This document shows, piece by piece, positions 29,011-37,894 of a stretch of DNA of 64,000 bases. Below the pieces are notes generated by a model. It did no database searches. It worked only from the letters and a program-made list of their open reading frames with translations, and was not told where the DNA came from. Origin of the DNA: Myxococcales bacterium (GTDB lineage Bacteria > Myxococcota_A > Bradymonadia > UBA7976 > UBA1532); contig JACKDP010000002.1 in assembly GCA_020633435.1 (NCBI GenBank), positions 434,001 through 498,000 of the forward strand, written 5' to 3'. How positions within the stretch are numbered: position 1 is the stretch's first letter; every line of letters begins with the position of its first letter. Position numbers and translations under genes: made by a program.

Positions 29011-29525
29011 TGGCGGGGGCCGCCCGGCACCTGCTGATCTCCGGACCCATGGGCACCGGCAAGTCCACGGTCGGTCGGCTCGTCGCCGACCGGCTCTCGC
29101 TCCCCTTCACCGATCTGGACGCGGACGTCGAGGCCCAGGCCGGGTGCTCGGTGGCGGCCCTCTTCGCCCGGGAGGGCGAGGCGGGCTTCCGCGTGCGGGA
29201 GCGGCGCGCCCTCGAGGCCGCCCTGGCTGGCCCGGCCGCGGTCATCGCGCTCGGGGGTGGCACCATCGTCGATCCCGAGAACCGCCACCTCATCCGGCAG
29301 CATGGGCGGCTGGTCACGCTCACCGCCAGCCTGGAGACGCTGGCCGAGCGCCTGGCGGGGGACACCACCCGGCCGCTCCTCGCCGGGGGCATCGAGGCCC
29401 TGGCCGACCTGGTGGCGGTGCGGTCGGTGGCCTACGCCGACGCGGACGTGGTGGTCGCGACCGATGGCCGCGATCCCGAGGCCGTCGCGGCCGCGGTGGT
29501 CGCCGCCTGGCGGGGGGCTGCTTGA
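29010..29525 (+). CDS. aroK: Shikimate kinase
   Basis: Shikimate kinase phosphorylates shikimate at O3 with ATP in the aromatic amino acid pathway. The 171-residue protein has a P-loop (GPMGTGKST), DLDADVEAQAG for shikimate binding, FRVRERRALEAAL, ALGGGTIV, and a lid with TRPLLAGG. Length matches AroK/AroL. Its start overlaps the pilQ stop (TGATG) and its stop overlaps aroB (TGATG). The pilMNOPQ-aroK-aroB order is known from many proteobacteria. Confidence 0.95.
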   Translation: MAGAARHLLISGPMGTGKSTVGRLVADRLSLPFTDLDADVEAQAGCSVAALFAREGEAGFRVRERRALEAALAGPAAVIALGGGTIVDPENRHLIRQHGRLVTLTASLETLAERLAGDTTRPLLAGGIEALADLVAVRSVAYADADVVVATDGRDPEAVAAAVVAAWRGAA

Positions 29526-30622
29526 TGGCCGCCGATCTCGCGCTCGAGCTGCCGGGCGGCGGCTATCCCATCCTCGTCCGCCACGAGGCCGTGGCCGAGT
29601 GCGCCGCCCGCGTCGCCGAGATCGCCGGCGCCGCGTCCGTCATCGTGATCTCCGACGAGACCGTCTGGGCCCTGCACGGCCCGACGCTCCTGGGGGCGCT
29701 CGGCGCGGTCGGCGTCCAGGCAGCGCCGCTGACGGTGCCGCCGGGCGAGGCCGCCAAGGATCTGGCCATCGTGGCCCGGCTGTACGACGAGGCCTTCGCC
29801 GCGGGGGTCGATCGCGGGACGATCCTCGTCGCCTTCGGCGGCGGGGTGGTCGGCGACGTCGCGGGCTTCGTGGCGGCCACGCTGCTGCGGGGGCTGCGGT
29901 TCGTCCAGGTGCCGACGACGCTGCTGGCCCAGGTGGACAGCAGCGTGGGGGGCAAGGTGGGCGTCAACCACGCCCGCGGCAAGAACCTGATCGGGGCGTT
30001 CCACCAGCCGGCGCTGGTGTTCGCCGACACGGCCTGGCTACGCACGCTGCCGCCGCGCTCGCTGCGCGCGGGGCTCGCCGAGGTGGTGAAGCACGGCCTG
30101 GTGGCCCGGCCGGCGCTGCTGGCCGAGGCCCCCGCCGCGCTCCGGGCCTGGGAGCGCGGCGAGCCCGAGGCGATGGCGTTGTTGGTGGCCTCTGCCATCG
30201 AGGTCAAGGCCGAGGTGGTGCGGGGCGACGTCTTCGAGGCGGGCCAGCGCGCCCTGTTGAACCTCGGCCACACGCTGGGGCACGCCATCGAGGCCGCCCA
30301 CCCGGGGGTGCTGGAGCACGGCGAGGCGGTGGCCCTGGGGATCGCCTGCGCCGCCGAGCGGTCCGAGGTCCGGGGCCTGGTGAGCCCGGCCGAGCGCCAG
30401 GTGGTCCTGGAGACGCTGGCGGCCTGCGGCCTCGACACCGCCTGGCGGCCCTGGATCTCGCCGTCGGTGCTCGACAAGGTAGCCAACGACAAGAAGATTC
30501 GTGGACAATACGTGAACGACGTCTTGCTGTCCGGGCTGGGTCGGTGCCAGATCGACTCTGTGACGCTCGCGGCATGGCGGCGGACCGTGACCGGCCTGGC
30601 GGCCGATCCGGTGGAGGCATAG
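29525..30622 (+). CDS. aroB: 3-dehydroquinate synthase
   Basis: AroB converts DAHP to 3-dehydroquinate using NAD and a divalent metal. The 365-residue protein shows the NAD site GGGVVGDVAGFVAATLLRG, the substrate segment PTTLLAQVDSSVGGKVGVN and KNLIGAFHQP, and metal ligands in AEVVKHG and LNLGHTLGHAIE with a final His in HGEAVALG. Length fits the family. With aroK before it and aroQ 1.4 kb after, three shikimate-pathway enzymes cluster here. Confidence 0.96.
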   Translation: MAADLALELPGGGYPILVRHEAVAECAARVAEIAGAASVIVISDETVWALHGPTLLGALGAVGVQAAPLTVPPGEAAKDLAIVARLYDEAFAAGVDRGTILVAFGGGVVGDVAGFVAATLLRGLRFVQVPTTLLAQVDSSVGGKVGVNHARGKNLIGAFHQPALVFADTAWLRTLPPRSLRAGLAEVVKHGLVARPALLAEAPAALRAWERGEPEAMALLVASAIEVKAEVVRGDVFEAGQRALLNLGHTLGHAIEAAHPGVLEHGEAVALGIACAAERSEVRGLVSPAERQVVLETLAACGLDTAWRPWISPSVLDKVANDKKIRGQYVNDVLLSGLGRCQIDSVTLAAWRRTVTGLAADPVEA

Positions 30623-30631
30623 GAGGCGTTG

Positions 30632-31489
30632 ATGCACGCGCAGGGGTGGATTGTGTCTGCCGGTGGGAAGCGGATGCTGGCCGGGCTCTTGGCCGTCGGC
30701 CTGCTGGGAGCCTGTGAGGACCGCGAGGTCAGCCTGCAGATCGTCCAGATGGAGATCGACGGGCAGTGCCTGCTGGAGGCGACGTCGTCGGTGGCCGCCA
30801 CCAACGCGCTGGGCGAGGGGGCGGTCGATCTGGCCGTCACGACCAACTACGCCGTGTTCCCGCGGGTCACCAACAACATGCTGGATGTCACCGAGGTGAA
30901 CAGCTTCAGCGCGACGGACGGGCGCATCGACACCCACGACGTCGTGCTGAAGGAGGCCATCATCCGCTACGAGTCGGATGAGGGCCTGCCGGCCAACCTG
31001 GGCGATCGGCGCCGCGTGCCCCTCTCGGGCACCATCCCCGTCAACGCGAGCGCGGTGGTGGGCATGACGGTCCTGACGCCGGCGATGATCGAGGAGCTGC
31101 GGGCCTCGCCCCGGTTCCTCGTCACCGACTCCATCGACGGCACGGTCTTCCCGGTCCGCACGTCGGTGCAGGTGCTCATGCGCATCGTGCTGAAGGGCGA
31201 GACGCTGGACGGCACCGACGTCACCAGCAACGAGTTCGTCTTCCCGGTCCGTGTCTGCAACGGCTGCCGCGTGCTCTTCCCGCCGGACGCCATCGACGTG
31301 TCGGCCCCGGTGCAGCCCAACTGCCTGCGGCTGCCCGATCCCGAGGCGGACAACCAGATCATCGAGCGGCTGGCCTGCCAGCTCCCCGGCACCGACAACA
31401 ACTTCGTCGACTGCCGTGAGTGCCCCGGCTTCGCGGTGGACAACCTCTCCGCGCAGCTCTGCCAGCCGGCGGCCGGGCCGCGGCTCTGA
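30632..31489 (+). CDS. Putative lipoprotein, function unknown
   Basis: The 285-residue product has a signal peptide and lipobox (AVGLLGAC), then a beta-rich domain of about 180 residues and a C-terminal third with six or more cysteines (VCNGC, NCLRL, LACQL, DCRECPG). I do not recognise the family. An AGGAGG site (30621-30626) five bases before the ATG sets the start. It lies nine bases after aroB and is probably co-transcribed with the pil-aro genes, so it may be a pilus-associated or general envelope lipoprotein. The transcription unit likely ends here, because a promoter follows at 31518. Confidence 0.75.
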   Translation: MHAQGWIVSAGGKRMLAGLLAVGLLGACEDREVSLQIVQMEIDGQCLLEATSSVAATNALGEGAVDLAVTTNYAVFPRVTNNMLDVTEVNSFSATDGRIDTHDVVLKEAIIRYESDEGLPANLGDRRRVPLSGTIPVNASAVVGMTVLTPAMIEELRASPRFLVTDSIDGTVFPVRTSVQVLMRIVLKGETLDGTDVTSNEFVFPVRVCNGCRVLFPPDAIDVSAPVQPNCLRLPDPEADNQIIERLACQLPGTDNNFVDCRECPGFAVDNLSAQLCQPAAGPRL

Positions 31490-31517
31490 GAGGCTCAGCC
31501 GGCCCCGGCCGGCTCGT

Positions 31518-31546
31518 TTGACAACCCCGGTGGCCGACGGTAGAAA
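31518..31546 (+). promoter_or_regulatory. Sigma-70 promoter for Roadblock-aroQ-efp
   Basis: A perfect TTGACA (31518-31523), a 17-bp spacer and TAGAAA (31541-31546) lie 55 bases before the Roadblock gene start. Confidence 0.7.
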
Positions 31547-31600
31547 CCGCCCGCCGGATCCGGCGCCCCCTGGACGATGCGCCGACGAGAGGACGGGCCA

Positions 31601-31957
31601 GTGTTCGAGTCGACTCTGAAGCGCCTGGTTGCGGACGCGGATGGTGCCCTGGGGGCGGCCGTCCTGAGCCTGGATGGCCTGGTCATCGAGGCGGTGGACG
31701 AGACGGGCGCGCCCTGCGACCCCGAGGTGGCCACCCTCGAGTACGCCCAGGTCTTCAAGCAGCTCCTGGCCGCCGCCGAGGAGATCGAGCTGGGGCGCGT
31801 CGAGCGCTTCACCGTCGAGGGCCACAAGCGCCTGGGCCTGGCCCGCGTGCTCTCCCCCCACTACGTCGTCGCGCTGAACCTGCCCGCGGGGGCCATCGAG
31901 GCCCAGGGCCACTTCCACCTGCGGGTGGCCGCCCCGGATCTCGGGCGGGAGCTCTGA
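31601..31957 (+). CDS. Roadblock/LC7 domain protein
   Basis: This single-domain protein of 118 residues matches the Roadblock fold of MglB-like regulators. It has alternating helix and strands with LVADADGALGAAVLSLDGLVIE, then ATLEYAQVFKQLLAAAEEIELG and YVVALNLP. In myxobacteria such proteins regulate small Ras-like GTPases (MglA) that set cell polarity. No GTPase gene is adjacent. The GTG at 31601 was chosen because GAGAGGA lies 8 bases upstream and the family usually begins MFE; an ATG at 31577 would add eight residues. Confidence 0.8.
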   Translation: MFESTLKRLVADADGALGAAVLSLDGLVIEAVDETGAPCDPEVATLEYAQVFKQLLAAAEEIELGRVERFTVEGHKRLGLARVLSPHYVVALNLPAGAIEAQGHFHLRVAAPDLGREL

Positions 31958-32030
31958 GCAGCGCAGAGGCCGTGGGCGTGCCCGCGGCGAGATGATCTGC
32001 CTGGCCGCGGCCGGGCGCAGGAGCCACGGC

Positions 32031-32474
32031 GTGCGGGTGCTCGTCCTCAACGGACCCAACCTCGATCAGCTCGGTCGACGCGAGCCGTCGGTCTATGGCC
32101 AGCAGACGCTGCCCGAGATCGAGCAGGCGCTGCACGCCACGGCCGAGGCGCTCGGCCTGGAGCTGCGCTGCGTCCAGAGCAACCACGAGGGCGCCCTCAT
32201 CGAGGCGCTGCACGGCGCGACCGACTGCGATGGCATCGTGATCAACCCCGCGGGCTATGGCCACACCAGCGTGGCGCTGCGCGACGCGCTGCTGATCGCC
32301 GATCGGCCCACGGTGGAGGTCCACCTCTCGAACCTGGCGCGGCGGGAGCCCTTCCGGCACCGCACGCTCACCGCCGACGTGGCCGTCGGCACGATCTCCG
32401 GCCTCGGCGCCCACGGCTACCACCTGGCGCTCCACGCGCTGAAGAGCCTCCTGGCCCCGGCCACCCCCCATTGA
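32031..32474 (+). CDS. aroQ: Type II 3-dehydroquinate dehydratase
   Basis: AroQ dehydrates 3-dehydroquinate to 3-dehydroshikimate by the type II (enolate) route. The 147-residue protein has VLNGPNLDQLGRREPSVYG with the catalytic Tyr and the flexible Arg, QSNHEGALIEALH, INPAGYGHTSVALRDAL with the catalytic His region (here GYGHTS), and EVHLSNLARREPFRH. The GTG at 32031 is preceded by AGGAG and gives the normal family length (about 145). Confidence 0.94.
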   Translation: MRVLVLNGPNLDQLGRREPSVYGQQTLPEIEQALHATAEALGLELRCVQSNHEGALIEALHGATDCDGIVINPAGYGHTSVALRDALLIADRPTVEVHLSNLARREPFRHRTLTADVAVGTISGLGAHGYHLALHALKSLLAPATPH

Positions 32475-32510
32475 TGCGCCCGTCGGCGCCAAGCCCCCCA
32501 AGGAGTTTCC

Positions 32511-33074
32511 GTGATTCAGACCAATGAGTTCCGCAAGGGCATGAAGGTCGACTACGAGGGCAGCCTCTGGATCATCGTCGAGGCCAACCACGTCAAGCCC
32601 GGCAAGGGCGTGGCCTTCGTGAAGACCCGCCTCAAGAACATGCTCAACGGGCAGACCCTCGACATCAACTTCCGCTCCGGCGACAAGGTCGGTCGTCCCG
32701 ATGTGATGGAAGTGACGATGCAGGTCCTCTACTCCGATGGCGAGGCCTGGCACTTCATGAACCAGACCAGCTACGAGCAGGTCGCCATCACCATCGAAGA
32801 CCTGGGCGAGGCCGCCCAGTTCCTCAAGGACAACCTCGAGGTCGGCGTGCTGCTCTACAACGGCCGCCCCGTCGACGTGACGCTGCCGAACTTCGTCGAT
32901 CTGCTCATCACCGAGTGTGAGCCCGGCGTCCGGGGCGACACGGCCCAGGGCGGCACCAAGCCCGCCACGCTGGAGACCGGCGCCGTGGTGCAGGTGCCCC
33001 TCTTCGTCGAGCAGGGCGAGATCATCCGCGTGGACACCCGGACGGCCAGCTACTCCTCGCGCGTCGGTCGCTAA
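32511..33074 (+). CDS. efp: Translation elongation factor P
   Basis: EF-P (187 residues) rescues ribosomes stalled on polyproline. The tip loop of domain I reads KPGKGVA with Lys32 at the position modified in many bacteria; the loop does not show the Arg of the rhamnosylated type. Domains II and III follow (FRSGDKVGRPDVMEVTMQVL, GRPVDVTLPNFVDLLI, VPLFVEQGEIIRVDTRT). The GTG start is supported by AAGGAG (32500-32505). It is followed by a TPR protein with runs of seven or more prolines, a plausible EF-P client. Confidence 0.96.
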   Translation: MIQTNEFRKGMKVDYEGSLWIIVEANHVKPGKGVAFVKTRLKNMLNGQTLDINFRSGDKVGRPDVMEVTMQVLYSDGEAWHFMNQTSYEQVAITIEDLGEAAQFLKDNLEVGVLLYNGRPVDVTLPNFVDLLITECEPGVRGDTAQGGTKPATLETGAVVQVPLFVEQGEIIRVDTRTASYSSRVGR

Positions 33075-33092
33075 CGCGCCCCTCCCGGCGAC

Positions 33093-33121
33093 TTGACTCC
33101 CCTCGGACCCACCCATACCAT
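33093..33121 (+). promoter_or_regulatory. Sigma-70 promoter for the large TPR gene
   Basis: TTGACT (33093-33098), 17 bases, TACCAT (33116-33121), about 90 bases before the TTG start at 33213. Confidence 0.6.
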
Positions 33122-33212
33122 CGATGGCTCAGGCGCCTGATCGGTCTGCCGAACCGACTCCGGTCGACCAGCAGCGCGGTCGGGAGCGACCCTCCCCGGA
33201 GACTTCCACGAC

Positions 33213-36200
33213 TTGGCCGTCAACAAAGAAAAGCTCATCGCCTCTGCGCAGCGCCTGACCCAGAAGGGCCAGATCGATCGCGCGATCCGAGAGTATCGGA
33301 CCATCGTGGAGGACGATCCGACGGACGTCCGGATCTGGATGAAGATCGGGGCCCTGTACGTGCGCAAGGGGGCCATCCCCCACGCCATCGCCACGTACAA
33401 CCGGGTCGCGAACCACTACCGCGAGGAGGGCCACGCCCAGAAGGCGGTGGCGGTCTACAAGCAGATCATCAGCCTCGCCCCCGGTGCCATCGACGCGCAC
33501 CTGGTGCTCGGCAACCTCTACGCCCGCCTGAACCAGCCCCAGGAGGCCATCAGCGAGCTGCAGATCGTGGTGGGGGCCTACGAGCGCGAGGGTCGCCACC
33601 AGGAGTCCTGTGATCTGCTCCAGCAGATCGTGGAGCTGCAGCCCGACGACGAGCCCAACCGCATCCGGCTGGCCGAGGCCTACGCCCGGCAGGGCCAGAC
33701 GGGGCACGCCGCCGACGAGTTCCGCATCGTCCTCGATCAGCTCCTCGCCCGCGGCCGGGTGGAGGACTACATCCAGGTCGCCGAGCGGATGCTCTACCTG
33801 GCCCCCGACCAGCACGCCGCCGCCCGGAAGCTGGCCGAGATCTACCTCCAGCGCGCCCAGCCCAAGCGGGCCCTCGCGCGCCTGCAGGTGCTCTTCCAGG
33901 CCAACCCCACCGATCCCGACGTGCTGCGCATGCTGGGGCAGGCCTTCCGCGACCTGGGCTATGGCAGCAAGGCGGCCTCGGTGTATCGCGAGCTGGCCCG
34001 CCTCGAGGGGCTGGCCGGCAACGAGCGCGGCCGGCACGAGGCCTTGCGCGCGGTGCTCGCCCTGGAGCCTGACGACGAGGAGGCCATGGCGGCCCTCGGC
34101 ATGCCCGCCGAGGTGGACGTCATGCCCCGGGTGGTGGTGACGAGCGGCGTGCCGCGCCCGGTGGAGCCGCCGGCCCCCAAGGGCCGCGCCGACGACCTGC
34201 TGCGCGACGTCGACCTCTACATCAAGTACGAGCTCTTCGATCACGCCCTGGCCCGCCTCGACAAGGTCTTCGCCGTCGATCCCGACTCCGTGCCCGCCCT
34301 GGAGCGCCGCGCGAAGCTGCTGATGGATCGCAAGCGCGAGCGGGAGGCCCTGGTGGTCTACCTGCGCCTCGCCGACCTCACCAGCGGCGAGAAGGCGATG
34401 GACTTCCTGGGGCGCGTCCTCCAGATCGATCCCGACCACATCGACGCCCGGGCCCGCCTGCGCGGCCTGAGCGACGACATGGCCGCCGACCAGGGCGAGG
34501 CCCCCGTCATCATGGCGTCGCCCGAGCCCTACGAGGTCGAGCTGGACCTGGACGGCTTCGACTTCGACGACGATCTGAACATGGAGCTGGGCCTCCCGCC
34601 CGCCGACGCCGGCGACCACCTCGACTTCGAGCTGGATCTGGATGAGCTGGCGCCGGCCCCGGACGATGACGCCTTCAGCGATCTGCTCGATCAGGCGGCC
34701 CGCGCCGCGGGGAAGGGCGAGCGCGTCCCGACCCGCCCGGTGGACGAGGGGCTGCAGCTCGGGCGGCAGGCCTTCGGCGACCTGGACGCCGAGGGGGATG
34801 ACTTCGGCGATCTGCTGGCCCCCGAGCCGGCCTCCGGGGGCCGCCGCGACCTGGGCGACTTCGGCGATCTACTGCAGGAGACGTCGGTCGATCCCCTGGC
34901 GGCCGCGCTGGTGCCGGACGCGCCGGCCCTGCCGACGCGCCCGAGCCACGGCCCGCCCTCCATGGAAGAGGAGGACGAGTTCGGCGATCTGCTGAGCGGC
35001 GCCCCGTCCCTCCAGGACGACTCCTTCGGCGATCTGCTCGCGCCCGATCCTCGCGCCCCGGCGGCGAGCGACGCCTTCGGCGACCTGCTGGCCCACGCGC
35101 CCCGCTCGGCGGGCCCCGCCCCCCTCGACTTCGACGCGGCCGCGCTCGGTGACGGGACGTTCGGCGACGACGCCTTTGAAGACGAGGTCTTCGGCGAGGC
35201 CGAGCCGGCGTCCGACCTGCGCTTCGACGAGGTGGCCTTCGGCGATCTGCTGCCCCCGGCCGAGGAGCCCGCGCTCTTCGACGAGGAGGCCGCGTCCGCG
35301 GTGCCCACGTCGTTCGAGGCGGCTTCAGCCGTGCCGGCCTTCTTCGAGGACGACCCGCTGTCCGCCGCGCCGGCCTTCTTCGATCTGGCCCCGCCGGCCG
35401 CGCAGGTGCCCGACGACGACGCCTTCGCCGACCTCCTGGCCGATCCGCCCCCGGCGCCGGTCGCCGAGGAGGCCTACGACCTCGATCTGGACGCCCTGGC
35501 GTTCGGTGGCGGCGAGGACACGGGCCTCGACCTCCCCACGGCCGACGTCCTCGGCATGCCCGACGAGGCGGACCAGTTCGACGCCGAGGTCGCCGTCGGC
35601 GCCCTGCCGGGCGTGATGGGCGAGGACGAGGACGACGCCGACGGCCTGGAGGCCTTCCAGCTCGAGGATGACGACCTCTTCCTCGAGGCCGACGAGGCCC
35701 TGGAGGACCAGCGCTCGCTGCTGGCCCCGCCGCCGCCTCCGCCGCCGCCCCCATCCAGCCGCATGCCGCCGCTGCCCCGCCTGCCCAACCCGGCCGGCGG
35801 CAACCTGCGCGACAAGCTGGCCCGCATCACGCACCGCTCGGGCCCCGTCGCCCCGGCGCCGCCGCCCCCGCCGGGCGGCAGCCTGTTCAACCTGCGGACG
35901 GAGACGCCGGCCCCCATGCCGGCCGAGCCCGAGGAGCCGCTCTCCGACGACGTCGATCTGTCGGGCGCCGAGTTCTTCAACATCGGCGGCACCGTCGAGT
36001 GGCCGGCCCTGACGGCCGAGCTGGCCGAGCTGGACTTCCTGCTGGGCGGCCGCCTCGTGGCCGAGGCCCGCGAGCTCCTGAGCGAGCTCAACCAGCAGCA
36101 CCCCGGCCACCCCGAGCTCACCGAGCGCCTCGATCGCATCCTCGAGATCGAGACGGACGAGGAGCTCGTGCGCCAGGCCGAGGCCCAGACGGACGCCCTC

Positions 36201-36641
36201 CTGGACGCTTTCGACGGCGACGTCGACTTCGGCACCGTCCAGGGCTCCATGATCAGCGAGCTGGCCGAGGACGACGGCGCCACGCACCTCGATCTCGGCC
36301 TCGCCTTCCGCCAGATGGGCCAGTTCAACAAGGCCATCGGGCAGCTCGAGAAGGCGCGGCGGGGCCGCGAGCTCTTCGCCGAGGCCACCCGCGTGCTGGC
36401 CCTGGTGCACGTCGAGCGCGGCCAGCCCCAGCAGGCCGTGGATCTGCTGGTGGAGGCCCTCGCCGACGCCCGGGTGAAGGCCCACGCCCGCGTGGCCCTC
36501 CGCTACGAGCTGGCCGGCGCCTACGAGGCCACGGGCCGCCGCGACCGCGCCGCCGACGAGCTGCGCGCCGTCGCCAGCGCCTCGAACCCCGACGACTTCC
36601 CCGACCTCCCCGAGCGCCTCGCCCGCCTCGCCCAGGGCTGA
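33213..36641 (+). CDS. 1142-residue TPR protein with nine FGDLL-type motifs
   Basis: The first ~430 residues are tetratricopeptide repeats (for example PTDVRIWMKIGALYVRKG, AIATYNRVANHYREEG), a protein-binding superhelix. Residues ~430-900 are acidic and disordered, with nine copies of a motif close to (D/E)-x-F-G-D-L-L (residues ~486-740) and runs of Pro near 830. A second TPR set closes the protein (930-1142, THLDLGLAFRQMGQFNKA). There is no signal peptide, so it is cytoplasmic. The TTG start gives the family-like opening AVNKEKLIASAQRLTQKG, with GGAG upstream. The repeated motif looks like a multivalent docking site for one partner. It probably acts as a scaffold; the pathway is unknown, though the pilus and polarity genes are near. 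Confidence 0.85.
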   Translation: MAVNKEKLIASAQRLTQKGQIDRAIREYRTIVEDDPTDVRIWMKIGALYVRKGAIPHAIATYNRVANHYREEGHAQKAVAVYKQIISLAPGAIDAHLVLGNLYARLNQPQEAISELQIVVGAYEREGRHQESCDLLQQIVELQPDDEPNRIRLAEAYARQGQTGHAADEFRIVLDQLLARGRVEDYIQVAERMLYLAPDQHAAARKLAEIYLQRAQPKRALARLQVLFQANPTDPDVLRMLGQAFRDLGYGSKAASVYRELARLEGLAGNERGRHEALRAVLALEPDDEEAMAALGMPAEVDVMPRVVVTSGVPRPVEPPAPKGRADDLLRDVDLYIKYELFDHALARLDKVFAVDPDSVPALERRAKLLMDRKREREALVVYLRLADLTSGEKAMDFLGRVLQIDPDHIDARARLRGLSDDMAADQGEAPVIMASPEPYEVELDLDGFDFDDDLNMELGLPPADAGDHLDFELDLDELAPAPDDDAFSDLLDQAARAAGKGERVPTRPVDEGLQLGRQAFGDLDAEGDDFGDLLAPEPASGGRRDLGDFGDLLQETSVDPLAAALVPDAPALPTRPSHGPPSMEEEDEFGDLLSGAPSLQDDSFGDLLAPDPRAPAASDAFGDLLAHAPRSAGPAPLDFDAAALGDGTFGDDAFEDEVFGEAEPASDLRFDEVAFGDLLPPAEEPALFDEEAASAVPTSFEAASAVPAFFEDDPLSAAPAFFDLAPPAAQVPDDDAFADLLADPPPAPVAEEAYDLDLDALAFGGGEDTGLDLPTADVLGMPDEADQFDAEVAVGALPGVMGEDEDDADGLEAFQLEDDDLFLEADEALEDQRSLLAPPPPPPPPPSSRMPPLPRLPNPAGGNLRDKLARITHRSGPVAPAPPPPPGGSLFNLRTETPAPMPAEPEEPLSDDVDLSGAEFFNIGGTVEWPALTAELAELDFLLGGRLVAEARELLSELNQQHPGHPELTERLDRILEIETDEELVRQAEAQTDALLDAFDGDVDFGTVQGSMISELAEDDGATHLDLGLAFRQMGQFNKAIGQLEKARRGRELFAEATRVLALVHVERGQPQQAVDLLVEALADARVKAHARVALRYELAGAYEATGRRDRAADELRAVASASNPDDFPDLPERLARLAQG

Positions 36642-36742
36642 GCCCGACCGCCCCGGTCGCCCCCGCGTAGAGCGAAGTTCCCCCCGCCGCCATCCTGGCG
36701 TATGACGGAGGCCGACCCACTCACCCCCGAGGAGGACGCGCC

Positions 36743-37894
36743 ATGGGCCTGAGAGAGGCACTGGGCCGGCTGAAGGACAGCCAGGGCAAGGGCTCCCTGT
36801 TGCGGCGCTGGCTGCTGCCGGGCATCGCCGCCGTGCTGCTGCTGGGGCTCCTGTTCTCCGACCACAGCGGCGTGGTGGAGGTGGAGCCTGGCGAGGTGGC
36901 CGTGAAGTACAACAACACCGGCCTGGCCCTCTTCGGCGAGCCCGCCAGCGTGGTGAAGGAGCAGGGCGTCCTCACCTTCCTGCCCCTCTTCCAGCGCGTC
37001 GAGAAGCTGGATGTGCGCCCCCAGATCTTCACGATGGAGGGCACGAGCGACGGGGGCAAGAAGGGGGGCGAGGTGGATCACAACCGCATCCGCCGCCTGA
37101 CCGTGCGCGCCAACGACGGCTCGAACTTCTACTTCGAGCGCGTCGAGATCCACTACCAGGTCCTCCCGGGCATGGCGGCCGAGGTCATCCGCCAGAACGG
37201 CCCCGGCAACGACTACAAGTGGCGCGCCCTCCAGGTGCACTCCCGCGAGCTGCTGCGCGACGAGTTCGGCCGGCACTCCTTCCTCGAGATCGCCGACCCC
37301 TCCACCTACGGCGCCGCCAACGCCCGCGCCAAGGAGGCCCTGAACAAGCGCCTCGCCCCGCTGGGCATCGAGGTCTCCAACATCCTGATCTCCAAGCCGA
37401 AGTTCGACGATCGCGTCGAGGCGGCCATCGAGGATCGCCAGGAGGCCGAGCAGGAGGTCCAGGTCCAGGAGGAGAAGCGCAACAAGCTGCGCCAGCAGAA
37501 GGGGCACCGCCTCCAGCAGGTGGAGCAGGAGAAGAACGCCGAGTTCCAGCAGCTCAACGCCGAGCTGGAGGCGCGCAAGCAGCAGGCCCAGAACGCCTTC
37601 ATCGCCGCGCGCCGCGAGGCGGACATCTACTTCATCGAGAAGGAGGCCGCCGGCATCGCCTACCGCGACGAGAAGGTCACCCGGGCGAAGTCCAACGAGG
37701 TGGCCTACCGCAAGCAGGCCGAGGGCGTCGTCGCCCAGATCCGCGCGGTGGGCGAGCAGGGCGCCGACGTCCTCAACCGCGAGATCGCCGAGCACGTCTT
37801 CCCGCAGCTCGAGCGCGTCTCCGCGTCGCCCTACGCCCAGCCCACGACCCCCATCGACATCCGCCACCTCAACAACAGCGGGGGTGAGCAGTGA
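36743..37894 (+). CDS. SPFH/band 7 (HflK/prohibitin-like) membrane protein
   Basis: This 383-residue protein has one N-terminal transmembrane helix (about residues 22-40), a band 7 domain (HSGVVEVEPGEVAVKYNNTG; PLFQRVEKLDVRPQ; LTVRANDGSNFYFERVEIHY), and a long charged coiled coil from about residue 225 (EAEQEVQVQEEKRNKLRQQK). SPFH proteins form large rings or cages in membranes and organise microdomains or restrain proteases such as FtsH. GAGGAGGA lies ahead of the ATG. The stop overlaps the next SPFH gene (GTGA), which mirrors the hflK-hflC pairing, but the sequence is not close enough to name it so. Confidence 0.85.
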   Translation: MGLREALGRLKDSQGKGSLLRRWLLPGIAAVLLLGLLFSDHSGVVEVEPGEVAVKYNNTGLALFGEPASVVKEQGVLTFLPLFQRVEKLDVRPQIFTMEGTSDGGKKGGEVDHNRIRRLTVRANDGSNFYFERVEIHYQVLPGMAAEVIRQNGPGNDYKWRALQVHSRELLRDEFGRHSFLEIADPSTYGAANARAKEALNKRLAPLGIEVSNILISKPKFDDRVEAAIEDRQEAEQEVQVQEEKRNKLRQQKGHRLQQVEQEKNAEFQQLNAELEARKQQAQNAFIAARREADIYFIEKEAAGIAYRDEKVTRAKSNEVAYRKQAEGVVAQIRAVGEQGADVLNREIAEHVFPQLERVSASPYAQPTTPIDIRHLNNSGGEQ

